A stretch of DNA of 40,636 bases from Piscibacillus halophilus (GTDB taxonomy: Bacteria; Bacillota; Bacilli; Bacillales; Alkalibacillaceae), in the NCBI RefSeq assembly GCF_900110685.1, contig NZ_FOES01000023.1, positions 1-40,636 of the forward strand, written 5' to 3'. This document shows, piece by piece, positions 1 through 7,665 of this stretch (its first letter is position 1; every line of letters begins with the position of its first letter). The position numbers were made by a program, and so were the translations under genes. The notes under the pieces were generated by a model. The model was given only the letters and a program-made list of their open reading frames with translations, was not told the DNA's origin and did no database searches.

Positions 1-170
1 ATTTTAGGGTGATAAGCAGGGCAGCCGGTGTCGCGTGAAAAGCTTGCGAAAGCTTCTTCCGGAATTTGTTCGACTAAATCATTCACAACAAAAGCCATAT
101 CATCTTTGTCTAATTTTATTTCTAAATCTAAAGGCAAAACCACTTGATTCATGTTATAATGTTTAAACAT
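1..170 (-). CDS. IS1182-family transposase, N-terminal part (runs off the left edge)
   Basis: The minus strand opens with ATG at 170 behind a strong ribosome binding site (AAAGGAGGATCC) and stays open to base 1, giving 56 residues. The start MFKHYNMNQVVLPLDLEIKL and the later CPAYHPK are what I know from N-termini of IS1182-type transposases of Firmicutes, where this part precedes the DDE catalytic domain. The catalytic domain is outside the window, so I cannot tell whether the copy is intact. The element would encode DNA cleavage and strand transfer of the insertion sequence. Its likely terminal inverted repeat lies at 311-331, next to the ykvA-like gene. Confidence 0.85.
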   Translation of the reverse strand, partial: MFKHYNMNQVVLPLDLEIKLDKDDMAFVVNDLVEQIPEEAFASFSRDTGCPAYHPK

Positions 171-257
171 AAGGATCCTCCTTTGGGGTTATGGTGTAGT
201 TACTTTAATTCTATCAAAGGGGATCCTTTTTGTTTATCTAAAATTAAAAAAGAGTAT

Positions 258-304
258 AAAAAAATCGTGGAGAACATCAATTTTGATGTCTTCCACGATT
301 TTTT
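258..304. terminator. Long hairpin inside the IS end
   Basis: The arms around the centre at 280/281 (AATCGTGGA-GA-ACATC against GATGT-CT-TCCACGATT) pair over about 20 bp with one two-base mismatch, and A/T runs flank both sides. It can act as a terminator in both directions. It sits between the transposase start and the presumed IS end, a usual place for a hairpin that shields a transposase from outside transcription. Confidence 0.7.
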
Positions 305-310
305 ATTTTA

Positions 311-331
311 CTGGGTTTTGTCCCAGCCTCG
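311..331 (-). mobile_element. Presumed terminal inverted repeat of the left IS1182-type element
   Basis: Read on the minus strand this is GAGGCTGGGACAAAACCCAG. It holds a small stem, CTGGG and CCCAG at 311-315 and 322-326. I know this type of sequence from ends of IS1182-group elements in Firmicutes. It begins only about 15 bases after the stop codon of the ykvA-like gene, so the IS boundary is near base 331. The other end lies outside the window, so the repeat cannot be confirmed here. Confidence 0.55.
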
Positions 332-345
332 TTTTTCTGTCTTTT

Positions 346-756
346 TTATTTAATTTTTGCATCAATCTCAGAGGTGTCTACGTCTTCTCCGAACCATATT
401 TCGACTTTCTTTCGAGCCTTCGATTTAACTCCTTCATCAATATATCCAGTCGCTTGATAAATCGCTGTGACTAAGATCGCAATGTCATCTACATAACCAA
501 TACCTACAAAAGCGTCTGGAATAAGATCGATAGGTAAAATGAAATAACCTAAGGCACCAATAATTGTTGCTCTTACTTTATTAGGGACCTCTGGTTTTTG
601 CAATGTATAATATAATAAAAGCGCCGCATAGATCACGGAGACTCCCGCTTTCTTTGCCACTCGACGTATTTTTTCCCATAATTTATTATCTGAATAATGT
701 TTCTGATGTTTTTGAATGTCTTGCTCGTCCATATTTTTAACTTCATTTTTATTCAT
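346..756 (-). CDS. YkvA-like DUF1232 membrane protein
   Basis: Product of 136 residues. I chose ATG at 756 because GGAGG lies 8 bases upstream; an in-frame ATG at 843 lacks such a site and would run into the rbsB terminator. The hydrophobic core, with VSVIYAALLLYYTLQK followed by a loop and LGYFILPIDLIPDAFVGIGY, is the signature of DUF1232. In this family the conserved segment YFILPIDLIPD is followed by DDIAILVTAIY. The role is unknown; family members are small membrane-associated proteins. The C-terminus is acidic. The gene stands alone between the rbsB terminator and the IS end and appears to have no terminator of its own apart from hairpins of the IS. Confidence 0.85.
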   Translation of the reverse strand: MNKNEVKNMDEQDIQKHQKHYSDNKLWEKIRRVAKKAGVSVIYAALLLYYTLQKPEVPNKVRATIIGALGYFILPIDLIPDAFVGIGYVDDIAILVTAIYQATGYIDEGVKSKARKKVEIWFGEDVDTSEIDAKIK

Positions 757-826
757 TATGAATTCCTCCAAAGAAGAGCTTTCCTCGACTATACAATTCA
801 AAGAAGGATGAGTAAAGCCATTCATG

Positions 827-854
827 AAAAAAGGAACCAACAATCGTTGGCTCC
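827..854 (-). terminator. Rho-independent terminator of the rbs operon
   Basis: On the minus strand, GAGCCAAC and GTTGGTTC form an 8-bp stem with loop GATT, followed by a T-run. It starts 11 bases after the rbsB stop codon and ends the ribose operon. Confidence 0.85.
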
Positions 855-865
855 CCCATCTATAA

Positions 866-1795
866 TTATTCTGTTATTAAATCCAGTTCAACTGGTAGAA
901 ATTCTTCTACTTCTTCACCATTGGCAATTGAAACTGCTGCTTCAATACCTTGCTCACCAATAATAGCTGGCTGCTGGGCTACTGTTGCGTCTAAAGTACC
1001 TGCTTCAACAGCTGCAACCGCATCATCAGTGGCATCAAATCCTACTACAATAACATCTTCCATACCAGCAGCTTCTAATGCTTCTAATGCACCTAATGCC
1101 ATTTCATCATTATGCGCAAATACAGCATCGAAATCAGAGTTACTCTGAATGATGTTTTCCATTACAGTTAATCCTTCAGAACGTTCGAAGTCTGCAGGTT
1201 GTTGAGCAACGACTTCAATTCCACTTTCTTCATCAACGATGTTGTGGAAACCTTCACCACGCTCACGTGCTGCTGATGATCCAGGAATCCCTTCTAATTC
1301 AACGACATTTCCTTCACCGCCTAGTTGTTCTACGATAAAGTTACCTGCCATTTCACCACCATCAACGTTGTCTGAAGCAACATGGGCAACTACTTCGCCA
1401 CCATCTGCGCTACGGTCTACTGTAACAACTGGAATACCCGCATCATTAGCTGTTTCAATTGCTGAAACAACCGCTTCAGAGTCAGTTGGGTTCACAACAA
1501 GGACATCTATATCTTGCTGAATTAAATCTTCAATACTGCTTAACTGAGTAGCCGCATCATCTTGTGCATCTACAACAGTTAACTCAACACCTAATTCATC
1601 AGCCTTTGCTTCAGCCCCTTCTTTTAATGTGACAAAGAATGGGTTGTTTTGAGTAGAAACGGCTAAACCAATATGAATTTCACCATCGTCTTCACTATCA
1701 TCCCCACCACCTGATGTAGGTGATTCAGTCGAACAAGCCACTAATAAACCTACTGTTAAAAACGCGATTAAACCTAATTTAAATTTTGAAAGCAT
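866..1795 (-). CDS. rbsB: Ribose ABC transporter substrate-binding lipoprotein RbsB
   Basis: Product of 309 residues. A signal peptide ends in the lipobox LVAC, so Cys21 should be lipidated and the mature protein anchored on the outer face of the membrane. A Ser/Gly/Asp-rich linker follows, then a type I periplasmic-binding-protein fold: GLAVSTQNNPFFVTLKEGAE near the start, VVNPTDSEAV, VTVDRSADGG, and FAHNDEMALGALEAL, which matches the RbsB family. It binds D-ribose and delivers it to RbsC/RbsA. The mature chain is very acidic, as often seen in halophile surface proteins. GGGAGG lies about 8 bases before the ATG. It is the last gene of rbsRKDACB. Confidence 0.95.
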   Translation of the reverse strand: MLSKFKLGLIAFLTVGLLVACSTESPTSGGGDDSEDDGEIHIGLAVSTQNNPFFVTLKEGAEAKADELGVELTVVDAQDDAATQLSSIEDLIQQDIDVLVVNPTDSEAVVSAIETANDAGIPVVTVDRSADGGEVVAHVASDNVDGGEMAGNFIVEQLGGEGNVVELEGIPGSSAARERGEGFHNIVDEESGIEVVAQQPADFERSEGLTVMENIIQSNSDFDAVFAHNDEMALGALEALEAAGMEDVIVVGFDATDDAVAAVEAGTLDATVAQQPAIIGEQGIEAAVSIANGEEVEEFLPVELDLITE

Positions 1796-1836
1796 TTTAT
1801 TTTCCTCCCTAATTGTTTAATAACTTTACCCTTAAC

Positions 1837-2778
1837 CTACGACGACTTTTGGCGATCAAGTAAAACGGCTAGTAAAATAACACCACCTTTGACGATTTGT
1901 TGATAGTTAGAAGACACACCAAGTAAATTTAAACCATTATTTAGCACACCAATAATCAAGGCACCAATTAAGGTTCCAAATATCCAACCTCGTCCACCTG
2001 ATAAACTTGTCCCACCAAGAACGACGGCAGCAATGGCATCTAGTTCATAGGTGAAACCAGCATTTGGAGCAGCTGAACCTAAGCGTGACGTTAGGATAAT
2101 CCCTGCCAGCGCTGATAATGCACCTGTTAAAGAATACACCCAAATCTTAACTCGATTCACCTTTACTCCTGATAAAATTGATGCTTCTTCATTACCACCA
2201 AGCGCATAAACGTGGCGACCAAATACGGTCTTCTTTAGAACAAACAATAGTATGGCAAAAATGACAAACATCATAATGACAGGTACAGGAATTCCAAAGA
2301 AATAACCTTTACCAATCATGTCAAACGCAACACTATCGGTAAAACCGGTAATCGGTCGTCCATCTGTATAAACGAGTGTCAGACCTCTAAAAATGGTCAT
2401 CGTAGCTAATGTCGCAATAAATGGGGCTACATTCCCTTTAGCAATAATGACACCATTAAAGGCCCCCATCACAGCACCTGCTATAACACCTAATAAGACA
2501 GCTAAGATCGGATCTATTCCACTTGCCATAAATCCTGCTGTTAAAGCTCCCGCAAGAGCCAAGGTAGAACCAACGGATAAATCGATACCACCCGTTAAAA
2601 TAACAAAGGTCATTCCGAATGCTAATAAAGCAATGATTGAAATCTGTCTTAGAACATTAAATAGGTTGTCCAAATCTAAAAATTGTGGACTCATAATACT
2701 TAGTACAATCACAATCGCCATTAATCCTAATAACGGTCCTAAACGTTGTAAAATATACCCTAGAGATTTACCTTTCAC
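1837..2778 (-). CDS. rbsC: Ribose ABC transporter permease RbsC
   Basis: Product of 313 residues. I chose GTG at 2778. The site GGAGGGGAG lies in the last codons of rbsA, about 6 bases upstream, and VKGKSLGYILQRLGPLL is a plausible N-terminus. Longer in-frame starts lie deep inside rbsA. The chain is almost wholly hydrophobic with about 8-10 membrane segments. It has the BPD_transp_2 hallmarks GGIDLSVGSTLALAGALTAG, the cytoplasmic loop GNEEASILSGVKV, and LGGTSLSGGRGWIFGTLIGA near the C-terminus. It forms the membrane channel through which ribose passes, driven by RbsA. The start codon lies one base after the rbsA stop, which suggests translational coupling. Confidence 0.95.
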   Translation of the reverse strand: MKGKSLGYILQRLGPLLGLMAIVIVLSIMSPQFLDLDNLFNVLRQISIIALLAFGMTFVILTGGIDLSVGSTLALAGALTAGFMASGIDPILAVLLGVIAGAVMGAFNGVIIAKGNVAPFIATLATMTIFRGLTLVYTDGRPITGFTDSVAFDMIGKGYFFGIPVPVIMMFVIFAILLFVLKKTVFGRHVYALGGNEEASILSGVKVNRVKIWVYSLTGALSALAGIILTSRLGSAAPNAGFTYELDAIAAVVLGGTSLSGGRGWIFGTLIGALIIGVLNNGLNLLGVSSNYQQIVKGGVILLAVLLDRQKSS

Positions 2779-2779
2779 G

Positions 2780-4273
2780 TTACTCCCCTCCAGTCGCTGC
2801 ATACATAATTTTTTCTTGGTCAGCTTCATCTCTATTGAGTTCAGCACTAATTTGACCTTCATGAATGACTAAAATTCGATCACTCATCCCTAATACTTCC
2901 GGTAATTCAGATGAAATCATGATGATACTAACTCCTTGTTGAGTTAACTCATTCATAATTTGATAGATTTCTTTTTTGGCTCCAATATCCACACCACGAG
3001 TTGGTTCATCAAGGATTAATATTTTCGGGTTAATCCCGAGCCACTTACCAATGACAATTTTTTGCTGGTTACCACCACTCAGTGATTTAACTTCCTGTTC
3101 CATACCGGACGTCTTCACATTAAATCGTTCAATCATACCATTAACAAAATCACGCTCTTTTTGGTTGGAAATAACAGAATAATTAGACCGATCCTTTAGA
3201 TTTGTAAGTGTAAAATTTTCACGCACCGACATCGAAAGGACTAATCCTTCTTCTTTCCGGTCTTCTGTCACAAAGCCAATTCCAGCCTTAATCGCATCGA
3301 GTGGATTGTTAATTTTCGTTTCTTTACCATTAATATAGACTTTACCTGATTGAACCTCTCTGTAGCCAAAAAGCGCTTCCATAATTTCGGAGCGTCCGGC
3401 TCCCATCAAACCTGCAACACCTAGGATTTCACCTTCTTTTAATTCAAAGCTAACATCCTGAAATATATCAGAAGATAATTTATCTACTTTCATCCTGATC
3501 GAACCGACAACTGTCTCACGTTCCGGAAAAAGAGTTCCTAACTGGCGTCCAACTAACATGCGAATAATCTCATCATAATCGGCACCTTCAACATCTCTTG
3601 TTCCAATATACTCACCATCACGCAGAACGGAAATACGATCGCATATTTTAAAGATTTCTTCCATTCGGTGAGAAATATAAACCACTCCAACGCCTTTGCT
3701 ACGTAATCTATCAATGACTTCGAATAATCGTTCAATTTCACGGTCGGTTAATGCAGCGGTCGGCTCGTCCATGACAATTAGTTCCGCATTTAAAGATAGC
3801 GCTTTCGCAATTTCGACCATTTGTTGTTGACCAACCGATAACTCTTTTGCTGGTGTCAGTGGATCAATCTCAACACCAAGCTGCCCTAGGTATTCTTTGG
3901 ACTTCTCAATCATTTTCTTTTTATTAATAAATCCGGTTTTGCCGTATTTAATCTCACGACCTAGAAACATATTTTCCATCACGGTAAGGTATGGAATAAT
4001 ATTTAACTCTTGGTGAATGACCGCGATCCCTTTTTCTTCTGATTCTTTCGTGTTTTGAAAGTGTACAGGCTCACCCTTGACCAGTACTTCACCTTCATCA
4101 CGAGCATAAATCCCCGTTAATATTTTCATTAACGTCGATTTACCCGCACCATTTTCGCCTAGCAATGCATGAACTTCCCCTGATTTCACCTCAAAATCGA
4201 CTTCGTGAAGGACTTTATTCCCTACAAATGATTTTGAGATTCCTTTCATTTCAATTAATGGCTGCTTAGACAT
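2780..4273 (-). CDS. rbsA: Ribose ABC transporter ATP-binding protein RbsA
   Basis: Product of 497 residues, the usual length for this double-domain ATPase. Domain 1 has Walker [10 protein letters not shown] (residues 39-47), the signature [15 protein letters not shown] and Walker [12 protein letters not shown]. Domain 2 has the degenerate Walker [10 protein letters not shown], the signature [15 protein letters not shown] and Walker [13 protein letters not shown] weak second P-loop is normal for RbsA, AraG and MglA. It hydrolyses ATP on the cytoplasmic face to power ribose uptake through RbsC. Its ATG lies one base after the rbsD stop and its last codons hold the rbsC ribosome binding site. 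Confidence 0.96.
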   Translation of the reverse strand: MSKQPLIEMKGISKSFVGNKVLHEVDFEVKSGEVHALLGENGAGKSTLMKILTGIYARDEGEVLVKGEPVHFQNTKESEEKGIAVIHQELNIIPYLTVMENMFLGREIKYGKTGFINKKKMIEKSKEYLGQLGVEIDPLTPAKELSVGQQQMVEIAKALSLNAELIVMDEPTAALTDREIERLFEVIDRLRSKGVGVVYISHRMEEIFKICDRISVLRDGEYIGTRDVEGADYDEIIRMLVGRQLGTLFPERETVVGSIRMKVDKLSSDIFQDVSFELKEGEILGVAGLMGAGRSEIMEALFGYREVQSGKVYINGKETKINNPLDAIKAGIGFVTEDRKEEGLVLSMSVRENFTLTNLKDRSNYSVISNQKERDFVNGMIERFNVKTSGMEQEVKSLSGGNQQKIVIGKWLGINPKILILDEPTRGVDIGAKKEIYQIMNELTQQGVSIIMISSELPEVLGMSDRILVIHEGQISAELNRDEADQEKIMYAATGGE

Positions 4274-4274
4274 T

Positions 4275-4667
4275 TTAAAAAATCACCCCGGAACGTAGAA
4301 TGACGTTAGCATAAGGTGTCGTCTCGCCTGTACGAATGACGACTTTCGCATTCTTTGTTAGTTGTTTAAACTCCTCATGCGGGACATAAGAAGTTGGTCC
4401 ATCAAATAGTTGAACGGTTTTGGATTGTACAAGCTGGTTTTGTAATTTAATTTCTTCGGCTAAGGTTATATGCTCAACTTCCATATCTTCCAACACCGTT
4501 TCTAACGTATCAATCAAACTTGGCTGACCTTTTTTAAGAGCTAAATCAATACGTTTCACACCGTCTGGAATGGGCAAACCACAATCAGCGATCACAATTG
4601 TATCGGTATGACCAAGCTTTGCTAAAACAGACGCGATTTCACTGTTTAATACTCCTTGCTTTTTCAT
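4275..4667 (-). CDS. rbsD: D-ribose pyranase RbsD
   Basis: Product of 130 residues, the normal length. It interconverts the pyranose and furanose forms of ribose so that ribokinase receives its substrate. The N-terminus [20 protein letters not shown] places the conserved catalytic His at residue 20, and [12 protein letters not shown] and the C-terminal [17 protein letters not shown] match the family. The start ATG is preceded by GAGAGGGTGATC, which overlaps the rbsK stop region; the gap to rbsK is 6 bases. It lies between rbsK and rbsA, as in Bacillus subtilis. Confidence 0.96.
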   Translation of the reverse strand: MKKQGVLNSEIASVLAKLGHTDTIVIADCGLPIPDGVKRIDLALKKGQPSLIDTLETVLEDMEVEHITLAEEIKLQNQLVQSKTVQLFDGPTSYVPHEEFKQLTKNAKVVIRTGETTPYANVILRSGVIF

Positions 4668-4673
4668 GGAAGA

Positions 4674-5567
4674 TCACCCTCTCTTTGCTAAAAAGTTAGC
4701 GACTTCATCTTTTGTCGGCATACCCGTTTGGGCTCCAAATTTACTTACCGAAATGGCACCGACTATATTCCCGTCATAACAAGCTTCCTTAAGCGATTTC
4801 CCTTCTGCGATAGCCACGCTAAATCCACCGTTAAAGGTATCTCCAGCTCCTGTCGTGTCAACCACATCTACCTTGTAGCTTGGGACAAGAACTTCTTTTT
4901 CACCATCATAATAAAGTACACCTTTTTCCCCTTGAGTTATAAAGAATTTTTCACGGTTTAGTTGGTAAAATTCTTTTTTCTCATCTGTATCTAGCAAAAT
5001 CTCAAGTTCATGTTCATTCGGAGTTAGGAAATCGACTTTTTCTAGTAGATCAAGCTCCACAGATTGTGCAGGTGCTGGGTTTAACACGACCTTCGTTCCA
5101 TGTTTTGCGGCAAGTTCCACGGCCTGCTTCACACTTTCCATTGGAATCTCAAACTGCAGAAGAATTAAATCGCTCTCTTTTATAACCTCTTCATGACTTT
5201 GAACCACCTCAGGCGTTACATGATGATTCGCACCAGGGATCACGATAATGGTATTGTCTTGATCCGCAACTGTAATTGCTGCAATTCCGGTTGGAACACC
5301 TGTAACCGGTTCCACATTATCCGTATTAACTCCATTAGCCTTAAGGTTCTCAATTAAAGGTGGACCAAAAGGATCGTCCCCTACACAACCAATCATCGTG
5401 ACATCAGCTCCCAGTTTCGCTGCTGCAACGGCTTGATTGGCCCCTTTTCCACCTGGAATATTTTTGAAATCCGTTCCGAGGATCGTCTCCCCTTTATTCG
5501 GAAAACGGTCAGTGGTCGAAACTAAATCCATATTGATACTACCGATTACTGCAATCTTAGCTGGCAA
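4674..5567 (-). CDS. rbsK: Ribokinase RbsK
   Basis: Product of 297 residues of the PfkB family. It phosphorylates D-ribose to ribose 5-phosphate in the cytoplasm. Visible motifs are the substrate-binding GSINMDLV, the PfkB signature GGKGANQA (from residue 39) and the anion hole and catalytic base in DTTGAGDTFNGGF with Asp243. The start is TTG at 5567: AAAGGAG lies 8 bases upstream, and the nearby ATG would stop at once at TAA. The rbsR stop codon overlaps this ribosome binding site, so expression is probably coupled to rbsR. It is the second gene of the ribose operon. Confidence 0.95.
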   Translation of the reverse strand: MPAKIAVIGSINMDLVSTTDRFPNKGETILGTDFKNIPGGKGANQAVAAAKLGADVTMIGCVGDDPFGPPLIENLKANGVNTDNVEPVTGVPTGIAAITVADQDNTIIVIPGANHHVTPEVVQSHEEVIKESDLILLQFEIPMESVKQAVELAAKHGTKVVLNPAPAQSVELDLLEKVDFLTPNEHELEILLDTDEKKEFYQLNREKFFITQGEKGVLYYDGEKEVLVPSYKVDVVDTTGAGDTFNGGFSVAIAEGKSLKEACYDGNIVGAISVSKFGAQTGMPTKDEVANFLAKRG

Positions 5568-5580
5568 TTTACATTCTCCT

Positions 5581-6546
5581 TTACCTTTTTGTTGATTGAC
5601 GCTGGATGAGTGTAAAAGGAAACTCGTAATCTATTTTTTCTATGACCTTTCCTTCAATCAACGAAATTAAAGCCCTTGCTGCTTCCGTACTCATTTCATA
5701 AATAGGTTGCGAAATCGTTGATAATTCCGGAGAGGTCATCTCGGATAAATTAATCCCATCAAACCCAATAATCGCAAGTTCATTTGGTACTTTAATATTT
5801 AAATAATCAGCAGCTTTCGCGACACCAAGCGCCATAATATCATTACCTGCGAAAACACCATCAATCTCAGGATGATGTTGCAAAAGCTCGATGGTTGCTT
5901 GTGCTGTTTTTTTCAAATCATAATGACCCGAAACAACTAGCTCGTTATTATTAATGACATCAAGATAGCCCTTGTAACGTGCTTCTGAGTTTTCAATTTG
6001 ATCCGGTCCTTTAATGTGTGCCACTTTTTGACAACCTATATCCAACAAATGTTGCGTCGCCCTTCTCCCACCTTCACGGTTATCAATCGCGAAAGTAGGG
6101 ATATTTTTATGAATCGAGCGGTCAAGCGCCACAATCGGTCGATCAAACTGTTGAACAAGCTGTTCATTAATCGTATTAGACACGATGATCAACCCATCGA
6201 CATACTTTTGCTTCATAACCTCTAAATAAAGTCGTTCCTTATCGGCATCCTCATCACTATTACAAAGAATGGTCGTGAAACCATTTCTAATTAAATAATC
6301 CTCTACCCCTCTTACCAATTCAGGGAAGAATGGGTTCGTGATATCGGGCACAATAATTCCAATCGTTTTAGATTCTTTTTTATATAAACTTCTCGCAATC
6401 GAATTCGGTTGATAATTCAGCTTGATAATAGCGTTTTCAACTTTTTTTCTAGTATCTTCATTAACATATCCATTTTGGTTAATTACCCTTGAAACGGTAG
6501 CAACAGACACACCCGCCTCTTGGGCAACATCTTTAATTGTAGACAA
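5581..6546 (-). CDS. rbsR: LacI-family ribose operon repressor RbsR
   Basis: Product of 321 residues from TTG at 6546. A LacI helix-turn-helix opens the protein (STIKDVAQEAGVSVATVSRV, hinge helix around SIARSLYKK). A type I sugar-binding domain follows (KTIGIIVPDITNPFFPELVRG, FAGNDIMALGVAKAAD, IIGFDGINLSEM). I prefer TTG because AGGTGAT upstream matches the 16S tail at ideal spacing and LacI proteins usually begin just before TIKDVA. ATG at 6552 and GTG at 6555 are alternatives with poorly placed sites. It should repress the operon, itself included, through the palindromes at 6569-6582 and 6615-6628, with release by ribose or a derivative. Confidence 0.92.
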   Translation of the reverse strand: MSTIKDVAQEAGVSVATVSRVINQNGYVNEDTRKKVENAIIKLNYQPNSIARSLYKKESKTIGIIVPDITNPFFPELVRGVEDYLIRNGFTTILCNSDEDADKERLYLEVMKQKYVDGLIIVSNTINEQLVQQFDRPIVALDRSIHKNIPTFAIDNREGGRRATQHLLDIGCQKVAHIKGPDQIENSEARYKGYLDVINNNELVVSGHYDLKKTAQATIELLQHHPEIDGVFAGNDIMALGVAKAADYLNIKVPNELAIIGFDGINLSEMTSPELSTISQPIYEMSTEAARALISLIEGKVIEKIDYEFPFTLIQRQSTKR

Positions 6547-6568
6547 AGTCATCACCTATATTCGAACA

Positions 6569-6582
6569 TGTAACCGTTTACA
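6569..6582. promoter_or_regulatory. LacI-type operator or cre site upstream of rbsR
   Basis: TGTAACCGTTTACA (minus strand TGTAAACGGTTACA) is a near-perfect inverted repeat with a central CG, 23 bases upstream of the rbsR start. It fits an RbsR operator and also resembles the CcpA consensus, so it may serve either protein. Confidence 0.7.
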
Positions 6583-6614
6583 CATTGATCATTTTTATAG
6601 GGTTACGTCTAATG

Positions 6615-6628
6615 TGTAACCCGTTACA
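6615..6628. promoter_or_regulatory. Second LacI-type palindrome upstream of rbsR
   Basis: TGTAACCCGTTACA has perfectly matching half-sites TGTAAC and GTTACA around CC. It is 46 bp from the palindrome at 6569 (start to start), and a possible -10 box TATAAA on the minus strand lies between them. Two sites would allow cooperative binding or looping by RbsR. No clear -35 box was identified. Confidence 0.6.
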
Positions 6629-6715
6629 TATATCATACAAACAATCTATGAAATTGTAAAGATGATTTTTTAGAAAAATTAAGTTAACTAATGATCTAAA
6701 ACAATAAATCTAGCA

Positions 6716-6820
6716 TCATACTAAAGAATTTCGATTTCATACTAAACTTTTTTAGGATCATACTAAAGAAAACTTGAGTCATAACGAATATTTTTCGTTT
6801 CATACTACAAAAAAACTAAC
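6716..6820. repeat. Intergenic tandem array A, 21-bp period, five units
   Basis: Units begin with TCAT at 6716, 6737, 6758, 6779 and 6800, an exact 21-bp spacing. The shared core is TCATACTAAA (TCATAACGAA in unit 4, TCATACTACA in unit 5); the rest is variable and A/T-rich. The last unit runs into the terminator stem of the next gene. No protein is likely to be encoded. The rest of the 6547-6843 gap holds the rbs operators and A/T-rich sequence. Confidence 0.8.
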
Positions 6821-6841
6821 CTTGGATTTCCAAGGTTAGTT
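6809..6841 (-). terminator. Terminator of the DUF6241-like gene
   Basis: On the minus strand AACTAACCTTGGA and its exact complement form a 13-bp stem with a minimal loop, followed by seven T. It starts 3 bases after the stop codon at 6844. Confidence 0.9.
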
Positions 6842-6843
6842 TC

Positions 6844-7404
6844 TTAATCCTCATACGCACTATTAATATATGCTTCTTCTTCCTGTTGACTTAAAACACC
6901 TGTTGCGCGTCCAATGGTCCCTCCTTGAAGTTCCCATATCGCGTTATGATCTTGGTCTGCTTGAGAAAAATCACCAGCCGCCCATCGACTCAAAATAGAT
7001 TCATAGAGATCGCGATGAGCTAATTCATCACCACTCTCATTTATACCCTCTTGTAACCACTCAATTCGCTCATCCGTGATTAGATAAAAACCCCATTTTT
7101 CAGAAGCTTCAACTTTCTGGTGTGCCATTTTATGAAGATATTCTTGAATTTGTCCATCAGTTAAACTTTCAGACCCGAACCGATCACCAAAAGGATTTAA
7201 ATCTTCGTCGTTCTCACTATTCTCAAACTTTTCCTCAGACAATTCTCTTACCCGCTGTTCCTCTTCACCCTCAGCATCATCAGTCCGAGGTTCATCTTTC
7301 GCGAACTGATCATCTAAATAAGCACCGACTCCGAAGAAAATTCCTACTCCTACTGCTAGCACTAATACTATTCCAATCAACCATTTTATGAGTGACTTAA
7401 GCAA
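6844..7404 (-). CDS. Membrane-anchored protein, DUF6241-like
   Basis: Product of 186 residues. One N-terminal membrane segment (IKWLIGIVLVLAVGVGIFF) is followed by a long acidic, low-complexity linker (about residues 35-70). A conserved-looking soluble domain comes next: LTDGQIQEYLHKMAHQKVEA, KWGFYLITDERIEWL, and FSQADQDHNAIWELQGGTIG. I recall this pattern from an uncharacterised Bacillaceae family, DUF6241, but cannot verify it here. The topology suggests an anchor with the domain outside the cell. The start is TTG at 7404 with AGGGGGG about 7 bases upstream. It is a single-gene unit with its own terminator; array B lies upstream. Function unknown. Confidence 0.75.
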   Translation of the reverse strand: MLKSLIKWLIGIVLVLAVGVGIFFGVGAYLDDQFAKDEPRTDDAEGEEEQRVRELSEEKFENSENDEDLNPFGDRFGSESLTDGQIQEYLHKMAHQKVEASEKWGFYLITDERIEWLQEGINESGDELAHRDLYESILSRWAAGDFSQADQDHNAIWELQGGTIGRATGVLSQQEEEAYINSAYED

Positions 7405-7506
7405 CCTTGTACCCCCCTACTGATTGTACTTCTGTACCTATCTTACCATAATATGGTTGAAATTGGTGACTTATGCATGAGTGTCATGATTGAATGAGTG
7501 GTCTTT

Positions 7507-7665
7507 GCAAATAGAATTAACATTCTCGCATGTAACATACTCATTTTCACAAGTAAGTCTAGATTTCTAGCATTTTATAAACTGATTTTCACAAATAAGC
7601 AGGCGAATCTTGCAAATAAGAGCCTCATTCTTACAAAAAATCTGAACTCGCAAATAGAGTACTAC
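7507..7665. repeat. Intergenic tandem array B, 21-bp period, seven units plus a partial one
   Basis: Units begin at 7507, 7528, 7549, 7570, 7591, 7612 and 7633, an exact 21-bp spacing; an eighth unit at 7650 is 4 bases out of phase. The core is (G/A)CAAATAAG and most units end with ATTTTC or ATTCTT. The stop codon of the formylglycine-generating enzyme gene (7662-7664) lies in the last unit. The open frame across the array merely reflects the 21-bp (seven-codon) period. Between 7405 and 7506 I see only the ribosome binding site of the preceding gene. Confidence 0.8.

Noticed and set aside
2393-2872. Long plus-strand open frame opposite rbsC
   Set aside because: It is antisense to the well-supported rbsC gene and reflects its codon pattern; no protein family features.
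6716-7665. CRISPR array
   Set aside because: Units are only 21 bp with no constant repeat and unique spacers of usual size; no cas genes are present.
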